A stretch of 64,000 bases of DNA from Halichoerus grypus. Its lineage: Eukaryota; Chordata; Mammalia; Carnivora; Phocidae. Below the pieces are notes generated by a model that was not told the origin of the DNA, ran no database searches, and was given only the letters and a program-made list of their open reading frames with translations. Below are positions 45,592 to 57,085 of the stretch, piece by piece. Position 1 is the first letter of the stretch. The number at the start of each line of letters is the position of its first letter. Both the position numbers and the translations under genes were made by a program. The stretch lies in NCBI RefSeq assembly GCF_964656455.1, contig NC_135720.1, forward strand, positions 104,606,696 through 104,670,695. Reading direction: 5' to 3'.

Positions 45592-47165
45592 GTCTACGTG
45601 CACCCGCAGGGTGGGCAAAGAAGAGCACATTCGGAGCTCTGTTCAGAGTGGCACTCACACTTCAGCTCTTTTGTTCTTTGGGCTCCTGCTCAATCTTTTG
45701 TGCCTCAGTTTCCCCACATAGGGAATGGCAGTAACAGGTTGCTGCTCACACCCCCGCTTAAAGTGAACATCAAGAAACTGAAATTGGAAAGCACAAGATG
45801 CAATGTTGAGTGAGTGGAGGGGGGCCGGGGCTCCCACAGGGGGAGGTGGGAAGGGGCGTTGGGGCCTGTGTTGGGTGGGGGTGGACGCCAAGCCCAGCCC
45901 CCAGCCCCAGATGACAGTTGCAGATGTGGGGAGCAACGCTTCTCAGCCCTCACCCCGGGGATGGCGCAGTCGTTCTGCTGAGCCGTCCTCAGAAACCTGT
46001 GGCTGGAATCTTAAGTTTCCGGTGCTCCTCTAAGGAATATTTAATTTCCAAAGTGCAGTCTGTTTCTCTTCCCGAAGAACTCGTTTCCCCTCCTGGCTTA
46101 TCTGATTGTGGGTATCTCAGGGAGCAACCTGTCACCTATCATTTTCCGCAAAGTGAACATTAGCAGTTGGGGGGCCGCGATGGGGGTCCCTGAAGAGCCA
46201 GAGATGCTGGCCCGGGGCAGGAAGAAACACAAGCAAGATACAGAAGGCCAAGGATGGAAAGAAAAAGCCATCTACCCTAGAACGGCCCGAGCTAAGTCAA
46301 ATTTTCACTCACATGGAAAGAAAATGCTCTCGCATGCTGTTTCCCCTCCATAGCTCACTTCATCTCTCATTACCTTGGGTCGCACTGTGTCCCAGAGAAC
46401 GGACAGGTAAGGCCACGGGCCTGCCCCAGGTTGCTGAGGGAGAGCTCAGCCGAGGAGAGGAAAAGTGGCCCGTGGTAGGTCGCGCTGCCGGAAATGGGTA
46501 AATCCAGTCGCCCGACCCACTTCTGCCAGGCTCTCCTCACATGCTGGCTCACCTGGTGTTGGCACAGCACGTAGTTAAGCTTACAAGGTTTAGGTGATGT
46601 GCTTTTTTTGTTGTTTTTTGTTTTTTGTTTTTCATTTCAGGGCTGCTCGTTAATGGTACTGCAAGACAGCCGGGGACAAATGTATGGAAGTTGCTCTGAG
46701 CCCTGTGGCTCAATGCCCTTGACGTAGGACCGATCTGAGGTGCTGTCTGGGATGGCTTGGGCACACTCCTGACTCACAGCCAACCTGCTTGAGTTCTTTT
46801 AAGCCCCAGATTCCACTGGGTGGGTAGCGCTGGTGAGGACCGAATCAGACAATGACCTGTGCGCATGCCAGCCGTGAAGGGGTCTCCCATGACACGTTAG
46901 TTACACTCTTCCAGAAAACAGGAACATGTGTTTGAGCTAAGGAGCTGGCATTCGGCAGCCCTGCTGAGATGTGCTTGAGGAAACAAGATTAAATGCTGGG
47001 AACTGGTTTATTCATGGGGCTCCCTCCTTCAAAGATGATGATGCCAAGGACCAGGGAAGGGGGATCAGAACACAGAAGTGAGGTCTGATGCTACAGGAAG
47101 AGAGCTGAGAACTCCAGAACATTCCAGCTCTGCTTAGCTCCATGGTTCCATGACATTCCCGTTGA
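45591..47165. other. No gene recognised
   Basis: Mostly unassigned. T-rich 'tttttgttgttttttgtttt' patch at 46601-46635. Opposed frames of 60-93 codons at 45.6-46.6 kb are unsupported. Confidence 0.45.
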
Positions 47166-47167
47166 AA

Positions 47168-47205
47168 TGTTCTCTCTCTCTCTCTCTCTCTTTTTTTTTT
47201 TTTGC
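47168..47205. repeat. (CT)n plus T-run
   Basis: About 11 CT units followed by a run of T; low-complexity sequence. Confidence 0.9.
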
Positions 47206-47890
47206 TTATTTGTTTTTTTCTACAGTAAATATTCATCACTTGTATAATGCATGAAATAAAAAAATGTTTTTAAAAGAAGATCCACATATAAGACACATAA
47301 GACACCTATTTCTCTTCCTTTCCTTGCTGTCAGGTACATTATAAGGTAGGTAGGATGTCATTAAGATAATCCTTTCGGAAGCGTCGCTGTCACATGGTTC
47401 AGCTAACAAACGTGTGGCGTGCTGACCAGCTCGAAGGTGTCAGGCGCCACGCCATCTCGTGGTGACACAGATGATGAAATCACTCTCTCTGACCAGCACC
47501 ACACAGCTGAAAACAGAGCCACATATATTCTCACACCCGCTACCTGTAGAATGTGTGGAAGACCCAGAGACCCACCAAGCCACAGACTCAAGGCCTCAGG
47601 GCCAGACAGGACATGAAGGAAGTCCCTGGCCCTGGCCATGTAGGCTGCGGCAAGAAGGCCCAGAGACCCAGGAAAGTCCAGGGCATCCTTCCTAAAGGGA
47701 GCCGCCTCTACTCAGCTCCAGACGGTCGTTCCGCCTGGGAATGTGGACATAAGGTTGGCATGGCTTCCACTTGTTTGTGAAAAGCTGAAAATCTGTCTTT
47801 TTATGTGAAATCCCCAGATTTTCAAAAACAGCGTTTCAATTTGAAACTCTTGGTAGAGAGGGACCCTAAAATAACTCAGTAACTAAATAT
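47206..47890. other. No gene recognised
   Basis: Unassigned; no coding or repeat signature. Confidence 0.4.
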
Positions 47891-47894
47891 CCAC

Positions 47895-48010
47895 TCACAC
47901 AATCTTGCGAAATGCGTAATATGGCTACCCCAATTCTATGCTGAGGAAATTGAGGCCCAGAAAGAGTAAATAATGGGCCTAAGGCGACACAGTTAGAAGT
48001 GGGTCGGGGG
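47895..48010 (-). repeat. MIR fragment, antisense
   Basis: 'ctatgctgaggaaattgagg' and 'gcctaaggcgacacagttag'. Confidence 0.78.
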
Positions 48011-48824
48011 AGAGCCTGGCACAGGAGGACTTAAGGGAGGGACTGTAGGCCCCTGTGTTGAATCAAAGGAGACAGGGCCCATTTTTCTACCATAATAGTA
48101 AATGGGCCCCAAATTAAGCCAATACCCAGTTCTTATTGCTTCTGCAAGGAATTAATAAACCATGACATCTTCTGAGAGGGGGGAAGGTCAGCTGCTCAGA
48201 GAGATGTCAGAAAGCCCTTTACAGGGCTGGAGTGGTTCTGCCTTAGTGAGTAAAATGATTATGCCACAAACATGCAGAGAGGGAAAAGCAGCAGGGATTG
48301 CCAACACCCGTGCCCGCTCCTGGCTCGGCTCAGAAGTGTGCCCACCGCTGGGAGACAAGGCCCTGCAGTAGCCGGCTCTCAGGCAGCAATGGCTGTGGCC
48401 TCTCAGAGAACACTCTGGAATATTTTAGGTTTATATTTTGCAGATGGCATGCCAAGTCATTCCCTCATTCTGCCTATTAGATGGTTAGTTTCCTTTTCCT
48501 AGTTAAAGGATTAACTAGATTTATCAGTAATCATGAACTTCCCCCAAGGACAGGTCAAAGGAAATTAATGGAAACTGCAGCAATAGGGACATGGGTTAGC
48601 TCCGCAAGAAGAATTCCTGACTGGGAGAATTACCCTGGCGTGGGTAACTAGAGAGTGGAATTAGAACCCATCATGGAATCCAGGCAAAGCTGGAAATCCC
48701 TTCAGGCTCTGGCTCAGAGAGGAGGTTACAGGCAAACAAGAAGGAGAGGGAAGGCTGGTTAAATACTTTACTGTGGAAAGTTCTAGAAACTCAAAGGTGA
48801 AGGGGGACCTTTGAAAGATTCCGG
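48011..48824. other. No gene recognised; possible enhancer-like block near 48.4-48.6 kb
   Basis: Repeat-free. Contains a perfect 8-base inverted repeat at 48499-48518 and a nuclear-receptor half-site pair at 48552-48564 (see findings). Confidence 0.4.
48499..48518. promoter_or_regulatory. Perfect inverted repeat, HNF1/POU-homeodomain-like
   Basis: Arms CTAGTTAA and TTAACTAG around AGGA. GTTAA...TTAAC resembles the HNF1 dimer site, though the spacing is one base longer than the usual consensus. Function is inference. Confidence 0.3.
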
Positions 48825-48935
48825 CCTGACCCTTTAATTCACAGAGGAGAAAACTGGTCCAGAGTTAGACAGGGACTTGGTAAGGATCACACAGCTAAGT
48901 AACAGCAAAGCTGGAGCTCAAGGCCCCAGTCCAGC
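48825..48935 (-). repeat. MIR fragment, antisense
   Basis: 'acagaggagaaaactggtcc', 'taaggatcacacagctaagt' and 'aaagctggagctcaaggc'. Confidence 0.8.
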
Positions 48936-49059
48936 CACCACTTCCCCCCTTGAGCTCGTGAGGTTCACTAGAGATGAGATTGCAGACTTCTCAGGTTCTC
49001 AGTTTGTCATTCTCTAAAATGGAGCATCAGACTTAGCATGTCATCATGCAATATCTGTG

Positions 49060-49210
49060 TACATGTCTATGCCCTCTCTAGACTCTGGGTGAATGCCTCA
49101 AGGCTGGGGACCATGACTTCCTCATCTAAAAAGATGAGGTCACTGTGTGCCCTCCACATGGCCTTACACAGGGTGGGCCCTCAGTAACTGGGGCGGAACT
49201 GGGTGAACAG
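49060..49210 (+). repeat. L2 3' end, sense
   Basis: 'gcctcaaggctggggaccat' and 'ggccttacacagggtgggccctcagtaac' (abridged match) in L2 order. Confidence 0.65.
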
Positions 49211-50155
49211 TCAACTTGGAGGGTCCTGAGGCTTAGTTCCTGTGTGTGCAATCTCTGTGAAGTACGGGACAAGATGTCCTTGTGCAAGACAGTGTCATTA
49301 TCGCAATTGGAGCAGATAAGAGACCTGGCTTCCTGGGAACTACATCAAATATGGTAAATGCTATTCGTTAAATCTAGGTGATGTGCATAGAGGCATTCAT
49401 TACACTATTCATTATGTTCAAAAGTATTCATTACACTGTTCTGATAGCTGGGCCATTTTCATAAAAAAAAAAAGTCAAAAAAATTTAATAGGAATCAAAA
49501 GCTTATTCCTTAAAGACACACACTCATGAAGCTTGATTCTAGAAAATAGCCATGCCATTCATTCAGCAGATGTCTATTGTTGCTAATGGAATGTTCCAGA
49601 TTCTTTGATGGTACAAAAGTCAAATAGACTTAGCTCCTGTCCTCAAGGAACCTGAGGGGAAATGATACTTGGGTGACGGTGCCACAAAACAAGGTGGATG
49701 TGACGGCAGGGGAGACGTGTGGACAGCTGGCTCAGCCAACGTACAGCCGTTGAGCCCAACTCCTGACCAGCAGAGCCAACATTAACCCACTGCCACCCAC
49801 AGTCACACCCCAGGCACAGCTGGAGGCAACCAAAGGCTGGCTAATGACCAAGGTCCCCCCTGAGGAGAGCTTGGGACGCCTCACCTCCAGCCCTCCTCAT
49901 TTCCTGCTATGGAATATTTGCACACAGGACCCATGAGGTTTAATTGAAACAGAGAGGAAAATGGGGCCCTGAAAGGGCATTCTGGGGCATGCCCGCATGG
50001 AAGGGAGAGTTCAGGGTCACTGCTGTGGGGACTTGTTTTGGAATGGGGAGAGGGGCAGTGTTTATGGGCTGAGGATATGGTTAAGAATGCCACTGCGAGC
50101 AGCAGGGCATCCCAAGTCCAGGGTCATGGCTGATGGGCATAGTTGTAAGCTCTAG
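49211..50155. other. Mostly unassigned; weak L2 in the middle
   Basis: An antisense L2-like piece at 49555-49670 ('cattcagcagatgtctattg', 'gctcctgtcctcaaggaacc'). The rest is unrecognised. Confidence 0.4.
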
Positions 50156-50159
50156 GCTA

Positions 50160-50385
50160 CAGAGCTTGGAAAAGCACCATATTTAGAGTCAGATAGCACT
50201 GGATTCAAATGTGAGTACCACTTACTGACAGTGTCCAGCAAGTTGCTTGGCCTCACTTTTCCCATCTGTAAAATGGGATCGAATGAGTATCTACCTCACA
50301 GGGCTCGGGCATACGGTGGCCTAACACAGCCTGGCATACAGTGTGTGCTCAGTAAACGTTTCCTTACTCACCCACTCCTGTCCCC
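50160..50385 (+). repeat. MIR, nearly complete, sense
   Basis: 'gagtcagatagcactggatt', 'ccatctgtaaaatgggatcg', 'ctacctcacagggctcgggc' and 'gcatacagtgtgtgctcagt'. Confidence 0.9.
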
Positions 50386-50571
50386 TTGCAAGACAAGGTC
50401 ATCTACACAAAGGAGTGTGGGCATACGCCCAGTTTCTTATGGCTCAGAGTAGATACACAAATCATCTTCTATAGGTTTTCACTTTGAGTCCTGTGTGTTA
50501 ACAACCATTTCTCCTGTGGAGGCAGAGTCTTGGGCAAACACTCAGGGAGGTCAGTGGGTGATGATACCTCC

Positions 50572-51070
50572 TGAGTTAGTTTGGGTTCCCTAAGAGGCTG
50601 ACCCAGAGCAAGGTTCAAGTGTGAAGAGTTTATTTGGGAGGTGATCCCGGTAATCACTGGTGAGGGAGTGAGGAAGTGAGACAGAAGGGAATAAAGCCAA
50701 TGAAGGGAGTGTGAATGTACATGTTACCACAGGGGGCAACTGGTAACAACTTTCAATCCCACAAGGAAATTTGGGGAGGCTGTAGAACACACCTCGATCA
50801 CCCACCTTAGGAGGGAGGGAGCTGGGGTATTTATCCTATCATTGGCTAAGGGATGTTCCTGGGCATGTGACCTCCTAGGAATTTTCCATCTGCTGCGCAG
50901 GCAGGCTAAGAAAAAGCCTTCAGGCCCTCAGGAGCAGGTGCTTGTAAAAGAAAGTGGTAGCATATTCTTGGTGCTGATTGAAGTGAGGACCAAAGAGTAT
51001 GAATGGGGTACTGCTAGCACACTCTATCCCCTTACATGGGATTCCTTCGCATCACAGTATAGCGTGGGTT
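50572..51070. repeat. Ancient interspersed repeat, family not named
   Basis: 'gttagtttgggttccctaag', 'gaagagtttatttgggaggt', 'gggggcaactggtaacaact', 'gaggctgtagaacacacctc' and 'ggagctggggtatttatcct' form a block I recognise as an old mammalian repeat (LTR-like or DNA-transposon-like), but I cannot name it. Confidence 0.5.
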
Positions 51071-51239
51071 TCTGATGGCTTTGGGTCTCTATTTACATCA
51101 AGTCCCTACCTACATTTCCTCGTAGCCTTCTAAAATCTTCCAGCTTCCGATGAGTATGTAGTATAACCTACTGAGACATGCATAATATATATTCAGATGG
51201 CAAAATCTCTTAGGGCAGTAATTGTATTTACTTATATTT

Positions 51240-51325
51240 CTTTTACTGTGACTTCTAGCTAGTGATGTGCCCTCTCTGGCCTTGGCTTCTTTATCTATAA
51301 TATCAAGAGGGTTGTTACGACAGCC
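51240..51325 (+). repeat. MIR fragment, sense
   Basis: 'agctagtgatgtgccctctc' and 'ttctttatctataatatcaa'. Confidence 0.6.
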
Positions 51326-52235
51326 TCCGAGTTCCCTACTCTGATTTTTATGCTGTCCACTACCATCGCAAGCCCCTGGAGCCATGTAGAGCACATGGCA
51401 GGCATTTCCAAAAGTTGGTGGACTAAACAGACACAAGCTGCTCTGAGTCAGAGGCTCCATCCACTCCTCCAACTGGTGGAGCAAGAGACTCAGCCTTCCT
51501 GCCGAGAGCTGGCGAGGACCAGCGGGCAAGAGGGCAGCCAGCGGAAGCTGAACAGAGGAGAACTGAATTCTGGGAAAGGAAGTTGACGGCAGAAATGGCA
51601 GAGTCCGATCTGTGTGAACAGAACCCCCAGAGGTCACAAAATCCACCCCACTTAAGACTGCAGATGACGACACAGGTTACTTTGAAAGAACTGGACAACC
51701 CCCGGCCCTCCCACAATAAACCACCAACCATGCTGTCCTGAAAAGTCAGAGACAGAGACGCAGGGAGAGCAAGTAATTGTTCTATAGTTTTAAGCCCAAA
51801 TATCCAAGCCCCAGTAGCTGGGCACTCAGGTGACACAGGGAATAAATAGGTTTCGGCCCTGACCCTCCGGGAACTAACTTCTGCCCTCCCCGCACTGGGC
51901 CAGAAGTTGCCCAGAGCCCCAGCCACTCAGTCTCCTTCTTCTGGCTCGAGGCTCACTGGACATGGTGAACAGCTGTTTGCTATTCTGAGTGGAAGAGCCT
52001 TTTATATACTTGATGACATATTAAATCATATCTTAATGATGACGGGGGAAGACTTCTTGTTACAGCTACTGCGTGGATAAAAAGTGATGGACCATACGGT
52101 ACTGGTGTTAATTTCATCTGGGTTATGGCCGGACAGGCGCACAGAAGAAACTGGGTGAGTAGAATAGTTGTAGTTTAACACTTCGCCTTCAGGCGGAAAG
52201 ACTGTTAAAAAGTACATTGCTTTAAAAGAGTAAAA
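51326..52235. other. No gene recognised
   Basis: Unassigned. − strand frames of 167-187 codons overlap here; one runs through MIR sequence, and neither shows a domain. Confidence 0.45.
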
Positions 52236-52239
52236 CACT

Positions 52240-52995
52240 AGCAGCAGTCTAGTTCTCGGTGATGGAAAGATGGGTGGGTTTTATGTCTATGTATTTTCTA
52301 GATTATCTACCATGAACGTGAATAACTTTTACAACCAGGAAAAAAAAATAAAGGAGGTATGTTTCAAACATATGTGGGGTTTTTTTTAAGCAGGTTGTAA
52401 GTGTGTACCCACGGAGACTTTAAATCAGGGCTGTTTTTGAGATGATGGTGGGGCAGAAGTAGCAGAGGCTAAGAGAGAGAAGGTAACAGATGTCCCCAGC
52501 CAGCGCCTAACACATAGTAGGCAGGCAACAGTGAACTGGGGAAATGCTACTAGTCCAGTGTGTCTTAATCTCAAACAGCTTCCCTTTACCTCGAGAAAAC
52601 AGCAGTTGGCAGATAGACACAGCATCTCCTAAGGAAACTTTAGATGAAGTAGCGTGTGTTTGAGCTCTAATTATTCTTACTACTGAGTTAAAAACTATCT
52701 TTGGCTTTTGGAGTGTGATTGGGGTCTAAAAGGGATACCCGCATTTGCATGGGATAGAAGGAATTCCCCAAACATGCACGTACTCACCAAAACACATGTA
52801 TTCCGGAGAAATGTCGATAATAAACTATTAAATGAAAAAGCAAGCTATAAAATACTACATACACTACAACCACATCTATGAAAACACTATGCATAGATAC
52901 AAGAGCTGGAAAAAAATCAAAATAGTTGTGTTGGGGTGGCTTTTTACAAAGTTCTTAATGTAACTGTTGGCCATTCAGGGTTTTTATCCAACATT
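52240..52995 (+). repeat. Old LINE-1 3'-end pieces, sense
   Basis: 52240-52350 ('ttctagattatctaccatga', 'aataacttttacaaccagg') and 52800-52995 ('acaaccacatctatgaaaac') look like decayed L1M/ME 3' UTR. The part between is unassigned. Confidence 0.5.
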
Positions 52996-53900
52996 TTATT
53001 ATGAAAATTTTCGAACAGTACAGCAAATTGAGACAATTTCAGGGTAACCCCCTATTTACTCACCACACTGATTCTGCCTTTAATGCTGCTGAGTTTCTAA
53101 ACTATTTTAGAGTGTTTTAAACTTTTCTATTATGTCATATTTGGCATTTGCATTAACATGTATAAATTATAAAGTTTAATTATAAAATGTACACCGGTGA
53201 ACTCCTCACCCAACTTACACACCAGAACATCACTTTCACACGTGCATCTCCCTGTGTGCTCTATCCTGTTCCCAACCCATTTGCTCCCTCCAGAAGCAGC
53301 CACATTCTGAACTGTGTCTTGATCATTATCCTCCTCACCTATCACACGGCTTTTGTGTGCGTCTGCACGCGCCAGGGCCGGCTAAGTCACGCTGCGGTAA
53401 CGAAGAAGCCTAAAATCTCAGCTGCTTAGCACGTCATCGGAGGTTTGCTTCCTGCTCAAGCAAAACCTACTGCAGGTCCCACTGGCTCTCCAGGACACCT
53501 GTCCTGCATGTGGCAACTCCAGTCCAAGATGCTTTGACTTTTGGGGGTAGCACCATCCAGATATGAGGCCTCCCCCAAATCACCTCCACAGCAATGAAAT
53601 GCTTCAGCCCAAGAGTGGCACATGCCCATTTCAGTCCTCTGCAGCCTGCTTTCTTCATTCACTGCCATGTCTCTATGATTTCTCCACGCTGTTACAGGCA
53701 ACTGGGTTTTCATTCATTTTCACGATTGTGTAATCCTCCATCGTGTGAATGGTATAGCTCAATGTTTTGTCCATTTACCTATTGAGCGACATTGGCATTT
53801 CCAGTCTTGTGATTACTAACAGTACCGCCAGGTACGGGCTTCCCAGGGCACATGCTCAGGAGTTACTCTGGGGCACAGATTGTTGCGGGAGGGCGGGGGA
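52985..53900 (-). repeat. Old LINE-1 (L1M type), antisense, interrupted
   Basis: 'ttttattatgaaaattttcg', 'catttgcattaacatgtata' and 'gaagcagccacattctgaac' (to about 53345), then after a break 'cacgattgtgtaatcctcca', 'gtccatttacctattgagcg' and 'caggagttactctggg' (53660-53900). The interrupting block (53375-53655) starts 'cctaaaatctcagctgctta' and belongs to an unnamed old repeat type. Confidence 0.65.
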
Positions 53901-54017
53901 GGTTCTTACAGCTAAATTTTTTAAGAAGAGGGAAAAGAAAAAAAAAGGAGCAGAAGGTAGAAGGTGTTAGGTTGGCATTTTTCCATTTTGCAAAGGAAGG
54001 TTGGGGACACAGGATTT

Positions 54018-54182
54018 TCTCTAAGATTATTTATTTATGGGGGGAGAGCAGAGGAAGAGGGACAAGCAGACTCCCCACAGAGTGCAGAGCCTGACACGGG
54101 GCTCCATCTCAGGACCCTGAGATCATAACCTGAGCCAAAACCAAAAATCAGACGCTTAACCGACTGAGCCACCCAGGCGCCC
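54018..54182 (-). mobile_element. CAN-SINE, antisense
   Basis: Reverse complement ends in 'gagccacccaggcgccc' at 54182 and begins with 'attatttatttatgggggg'. Duplication 'tggggacacaggattt' (16 bases, exact) at 54002-54017 and 54183-54198. The CT-rich part is shorter than in other copies. Confidence 0.95.
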
Positions 54183-54275
54183 TGGGGACACAGGATTTAA
54201 AAAAAAAAAAAAAAAAAGAAAGCAAGCAGATGGCAGGGGGCAGAAAGATCACAGCTTTTTATGCTCATCTTCAGC

Positions 54276-54421
54276 AAGGCACAGGTTGGACTGAGAAAGA
54301 AAAAGTCAGAGATTAAAGCAACGTTTTGCACAAAACTGCAAATTTATGAAGGCACAGGTTAGACTGAGAAAGAAAAAGTCAGAGATTAAATCAACGTTTT
54401 GCACAAAACTGCAAATTTATG
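54276..54421. repeat. 73-bp tandem duplication, two copies
   Basis: Copy 1 is 54276-54348 and copy 2 is 54349-54421, starting 'aaggcacaggtt'. I see only two mismatches over 73 bases, so the duplication is recent. It lies just downstream of the antisense SINE and an A-run. Confidence 0.95.
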
Positions 54422-55755
54422 AAGAGGAAACAAATGATGAACCTAAACAGCTGTTTCTCTCACATAATTTGGAGTTTCTAAAATGGTGCTTCTCAATGTC
54501 AAGATGTCATCCTTTCAAGAGACAACCTGACATCTCAGAAGATTCCAATGCAAAGTTAATTTTCATTTGCTTCCTTTTTAAAAATAAATGACACACTGTG
54601 ATCTTTTTTCCTTTTTTGCTGGAGGGAGGCATGCCTTGGAATCAAAGAAATAATGACAAGGTATTTCAACTCCCCAAAGATTGGTAATCACCAGCACATG
54701 GCCCTGGAAGGAAATAAATGGAACAGGGGAAGTAAGGCTATTCATGACAGATTTTGACATGAGCTAACCAGGAATAACGGTAATCACATAACTTATCCTA
54801 CTGGTTTCCTAGGAGGGCCTCTCATGTTAGCTTTGACCATAAGCAAGGAACTATGGCTTTGATGAAATTCGTTTATTTTACATTCAATTTGGGGGGATAA
54901 TAGAGGGAATCTGGTAACCCACGTCTTGGGGTCGGTCCCACCACAGCCTCAAGACCCCTGCAGCAACAAGGCACTCTTTAGACTCTTCCAGAAGAAACTT
55001 GCTTGTCCTTCTGTCTCCGACCCCATCCTGACCCGAACACCTACCCACAGATAGAAGCTCACCTGCCTCCTCAGAGGCCTCCAGGGATCTCAACAGTCTT
55101 GCTGAGGAGCAAATAGCGCCTGCGCTGAGCAGGCCTTACATGGTGGTCTCAGGTATGGCCCTGGGGCCCTCTGCCACAGCCCTGGTGCCCACAGCCCCTG
55201 GAGAACTCCTGCCCCAGCCTCCAGCTCCCCTGGAGAGTGGCTCTGCCCAGCCTGATGTACCCCCAGCATCCTTAGCCTGGCCTCTGCTGCCATCCCAGGA
55301 CATCCATGATAGATCAAGAAAGAAATTGAGAGATAGACCTAAACAGCTTTGGAGTAGATGGCCCATGAGCAAAATGGATAAAACCGTGGGAGAAGTCTGA
55401 GACCTGTCCCCCTTGGTTTTGTTGATAAGAAGAATGAGCTGGATCTTAGCGCTGACCTTAGAGGACCAGGACACATAGTTAGCCTCTGACCAAGGGCAGA
55501 GGAAGAGCATTGAGGGAACAGGGCTCCTTTCCATGGGAAGGTAAAGATGACCAGCTGCCCATGAATTAATAGGAGCCACAGTTTGTAATTCAGTGATCAA
55601 AGGATGGGGCTCTATCAAGTTGAAACAAAAGTAGATGCACTGTTTATTCTTGCTGTCACTAACGAGGCATTTCCAAGTGCCATCTACTATGACTTGTCTC
55701 CTTATTTCTCAGCAAGCCAGTAAGATGGGTAGAGTTATCACTCAGGCTTCTAGGT
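54422..55755. other. No gene confirmed; protein-like open frames at 54.9-55.6 kb
   Basis: 54900-55400 is GC-richer and open in several frames on both strands. On the + strand a frame reading about 120 codons ends at 55400 (TGA) with a basic C-terminus (DRSRKKLRDRPK); on the − strand frames of 160 codons (55136-55618) and 69 codons (54884-55093) lie nearly in series. No known domain recognised; could be a degraded retrocopy or chance. Confidence 0.4.
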
Positions 55756-55756
55756 G

Positions 55757-56045
55757 GCCAGTGACAGAAACAAACTAGGGCAATTTCATCAAAAAAACAG
55801 TTTACCAAGAGGATATTGCACATCTCGGAGAATTACAGGGAATGTTCAGAAAACGGGCAAGAGCCAAGGGAAGCCAGGACCTGAGTTCAATCACGACCAG
55901 CTAATGTCATCGCAGAATGGACCACCGCAGCTATATCTGCTAAATCAACCTCCACCATCACTTATCTCTGTGTCTCTGCATCACGTGTCCCAGATTCAAA
56001 CTCCTGGAGGGACAGGTGAGCTTAGTTGAGCCTGAGCCAGTGCGT
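55757..56045. repeat. Ancient interspersed repeat, family not named
   Basis: 'ccagtgacagaaacaaacta', 'tcatcaaaaaaacagtttac' and 'atctctgtgtctctgcatca' resemble an old mammalian repeat type; I cannot assign it. Confidence 0.4.
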
Positions 56046-56397
56046 GCCAGTGTCCTGGGCCAGCAGGTGGAGGTGGAGATTGGCAGCCCAACAGGGAGAG
56101 GCAAGAGTGCCTTAATTTAGGCTCTCTTACTTTGAAACAGTCCTACTTCCCACCAAGGCCCATATGGGAAGAAATTCCCCAGTTGTAGGAAGGACTTTCA
56201 GAGGCTGGTCAAAGGCAAAAAACTGGCAGGTGTCCCCAAAAGCAGGAGTTACTATGGTCCCCATCTACGGATGAAGTGTTCTGATACGTCTTGTACTGGT
56301 GCATCATGACTGGTGGTGACTCCTCACTATCCATACCTGTATTAGGCAGACTCTGACAAAGAAAGAGCTAAGATTCCCCACAATTAAAATGAGGCAT

Positions 56398-56580
56398 TGT
56401 GCACAATGTAACAGCTAACATTTTATGGTGCTTTACAAAGTGCATTGACCCATTTGTTTCACTTAATCTTTACCCAAAAACTCCTTACACCGACCCTGAT
56501 GGGTGCAGGGGGCAGGAGGGTATTCTTGTCATCCCATCTGGCACATTGAAACTGAGGCCAGGTCAACTCAATGGCTTCTC
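56398..56580 (-). repeat. MIR fragment, antisense
   Basis: 'gtaacagctaacattttatg', 'ggtgctttacaaagtgcatt', 'cacattgaaactgaggcc'. Confidence 0.75.
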
Positions 56581-56719
56581 TGTGAGCAGAGGTTAAAAGG
56601 AGATATTCTGGCCACAGTCTTCATGCTGTATCATGTGACTGTTTAAGTATTTGGTTGATTTTTGTTCGGTATAATGGGCCATTTAATGTTTTTAAAGGTT
56701 ATTAAAGCAGGACTTTTTG

Positions 56720-57085
56720 AAAGCTAATGGGCACAGGAATCACCTGGGGATCTTTTTAAAATGCAGATTCTAAGGGGCGACTGGGTGGCTCAGTCGGTTG
56801 GGCAACGGACTCTTGATTTCATGATCTCAGGATCCTGGGATGGAGCCCAGTGTCAGGCTCCATGCTCGGTGGAGAGTCTGTTTGAGATTCCCTCACTCTC
56901 TCCCTCCCTCTGCCCCTCCCCCCAGTCACATGTTCTCTCTCTCTCTCAAATAAATAATTTTTTTTTAAAAAATCAAATTCTGGTTCAGTAAGTCTGGAGT
57001 GAGGCTGGAATCCTCACTTCTAACCAGCTCCCAGGAGATGCTGATGCGGCTGGTCCAGGAACCACATTGTGAAAGCAAAGATTTA
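56720..57085 (+). mobile_element. MER5-like hAT-Charlie DNA transposon, split by a CAN-SINE
   Basis: Left piece 56720-56773 ('aggaatcacctggggatctt', 'aaaatgcagattct'), right piece 56975-57085 ('ttctggttcagtaagtctgg', 'ttctaaccagctcccaggag', 'atgctgatgcggctggtcca'). Non-autonomous element without transposase. Confidence 0.85.
56774..56974 (+). mobile_element. CAN-SINE inside a MER5-like element
   Basis: 'ggggcgactgggtggctcag' head with a small deletion after 'gatttc', CT body, 'ctctcaaataaataattt' tail. Weak duplication around 'attct'. Confidence 0.92.

Noticed and set aside
51110..51673. 187-codon − strand frame
   Set aside because: Runs through a sense MIR piece and has no domain, no splice context and a patchwork composition.
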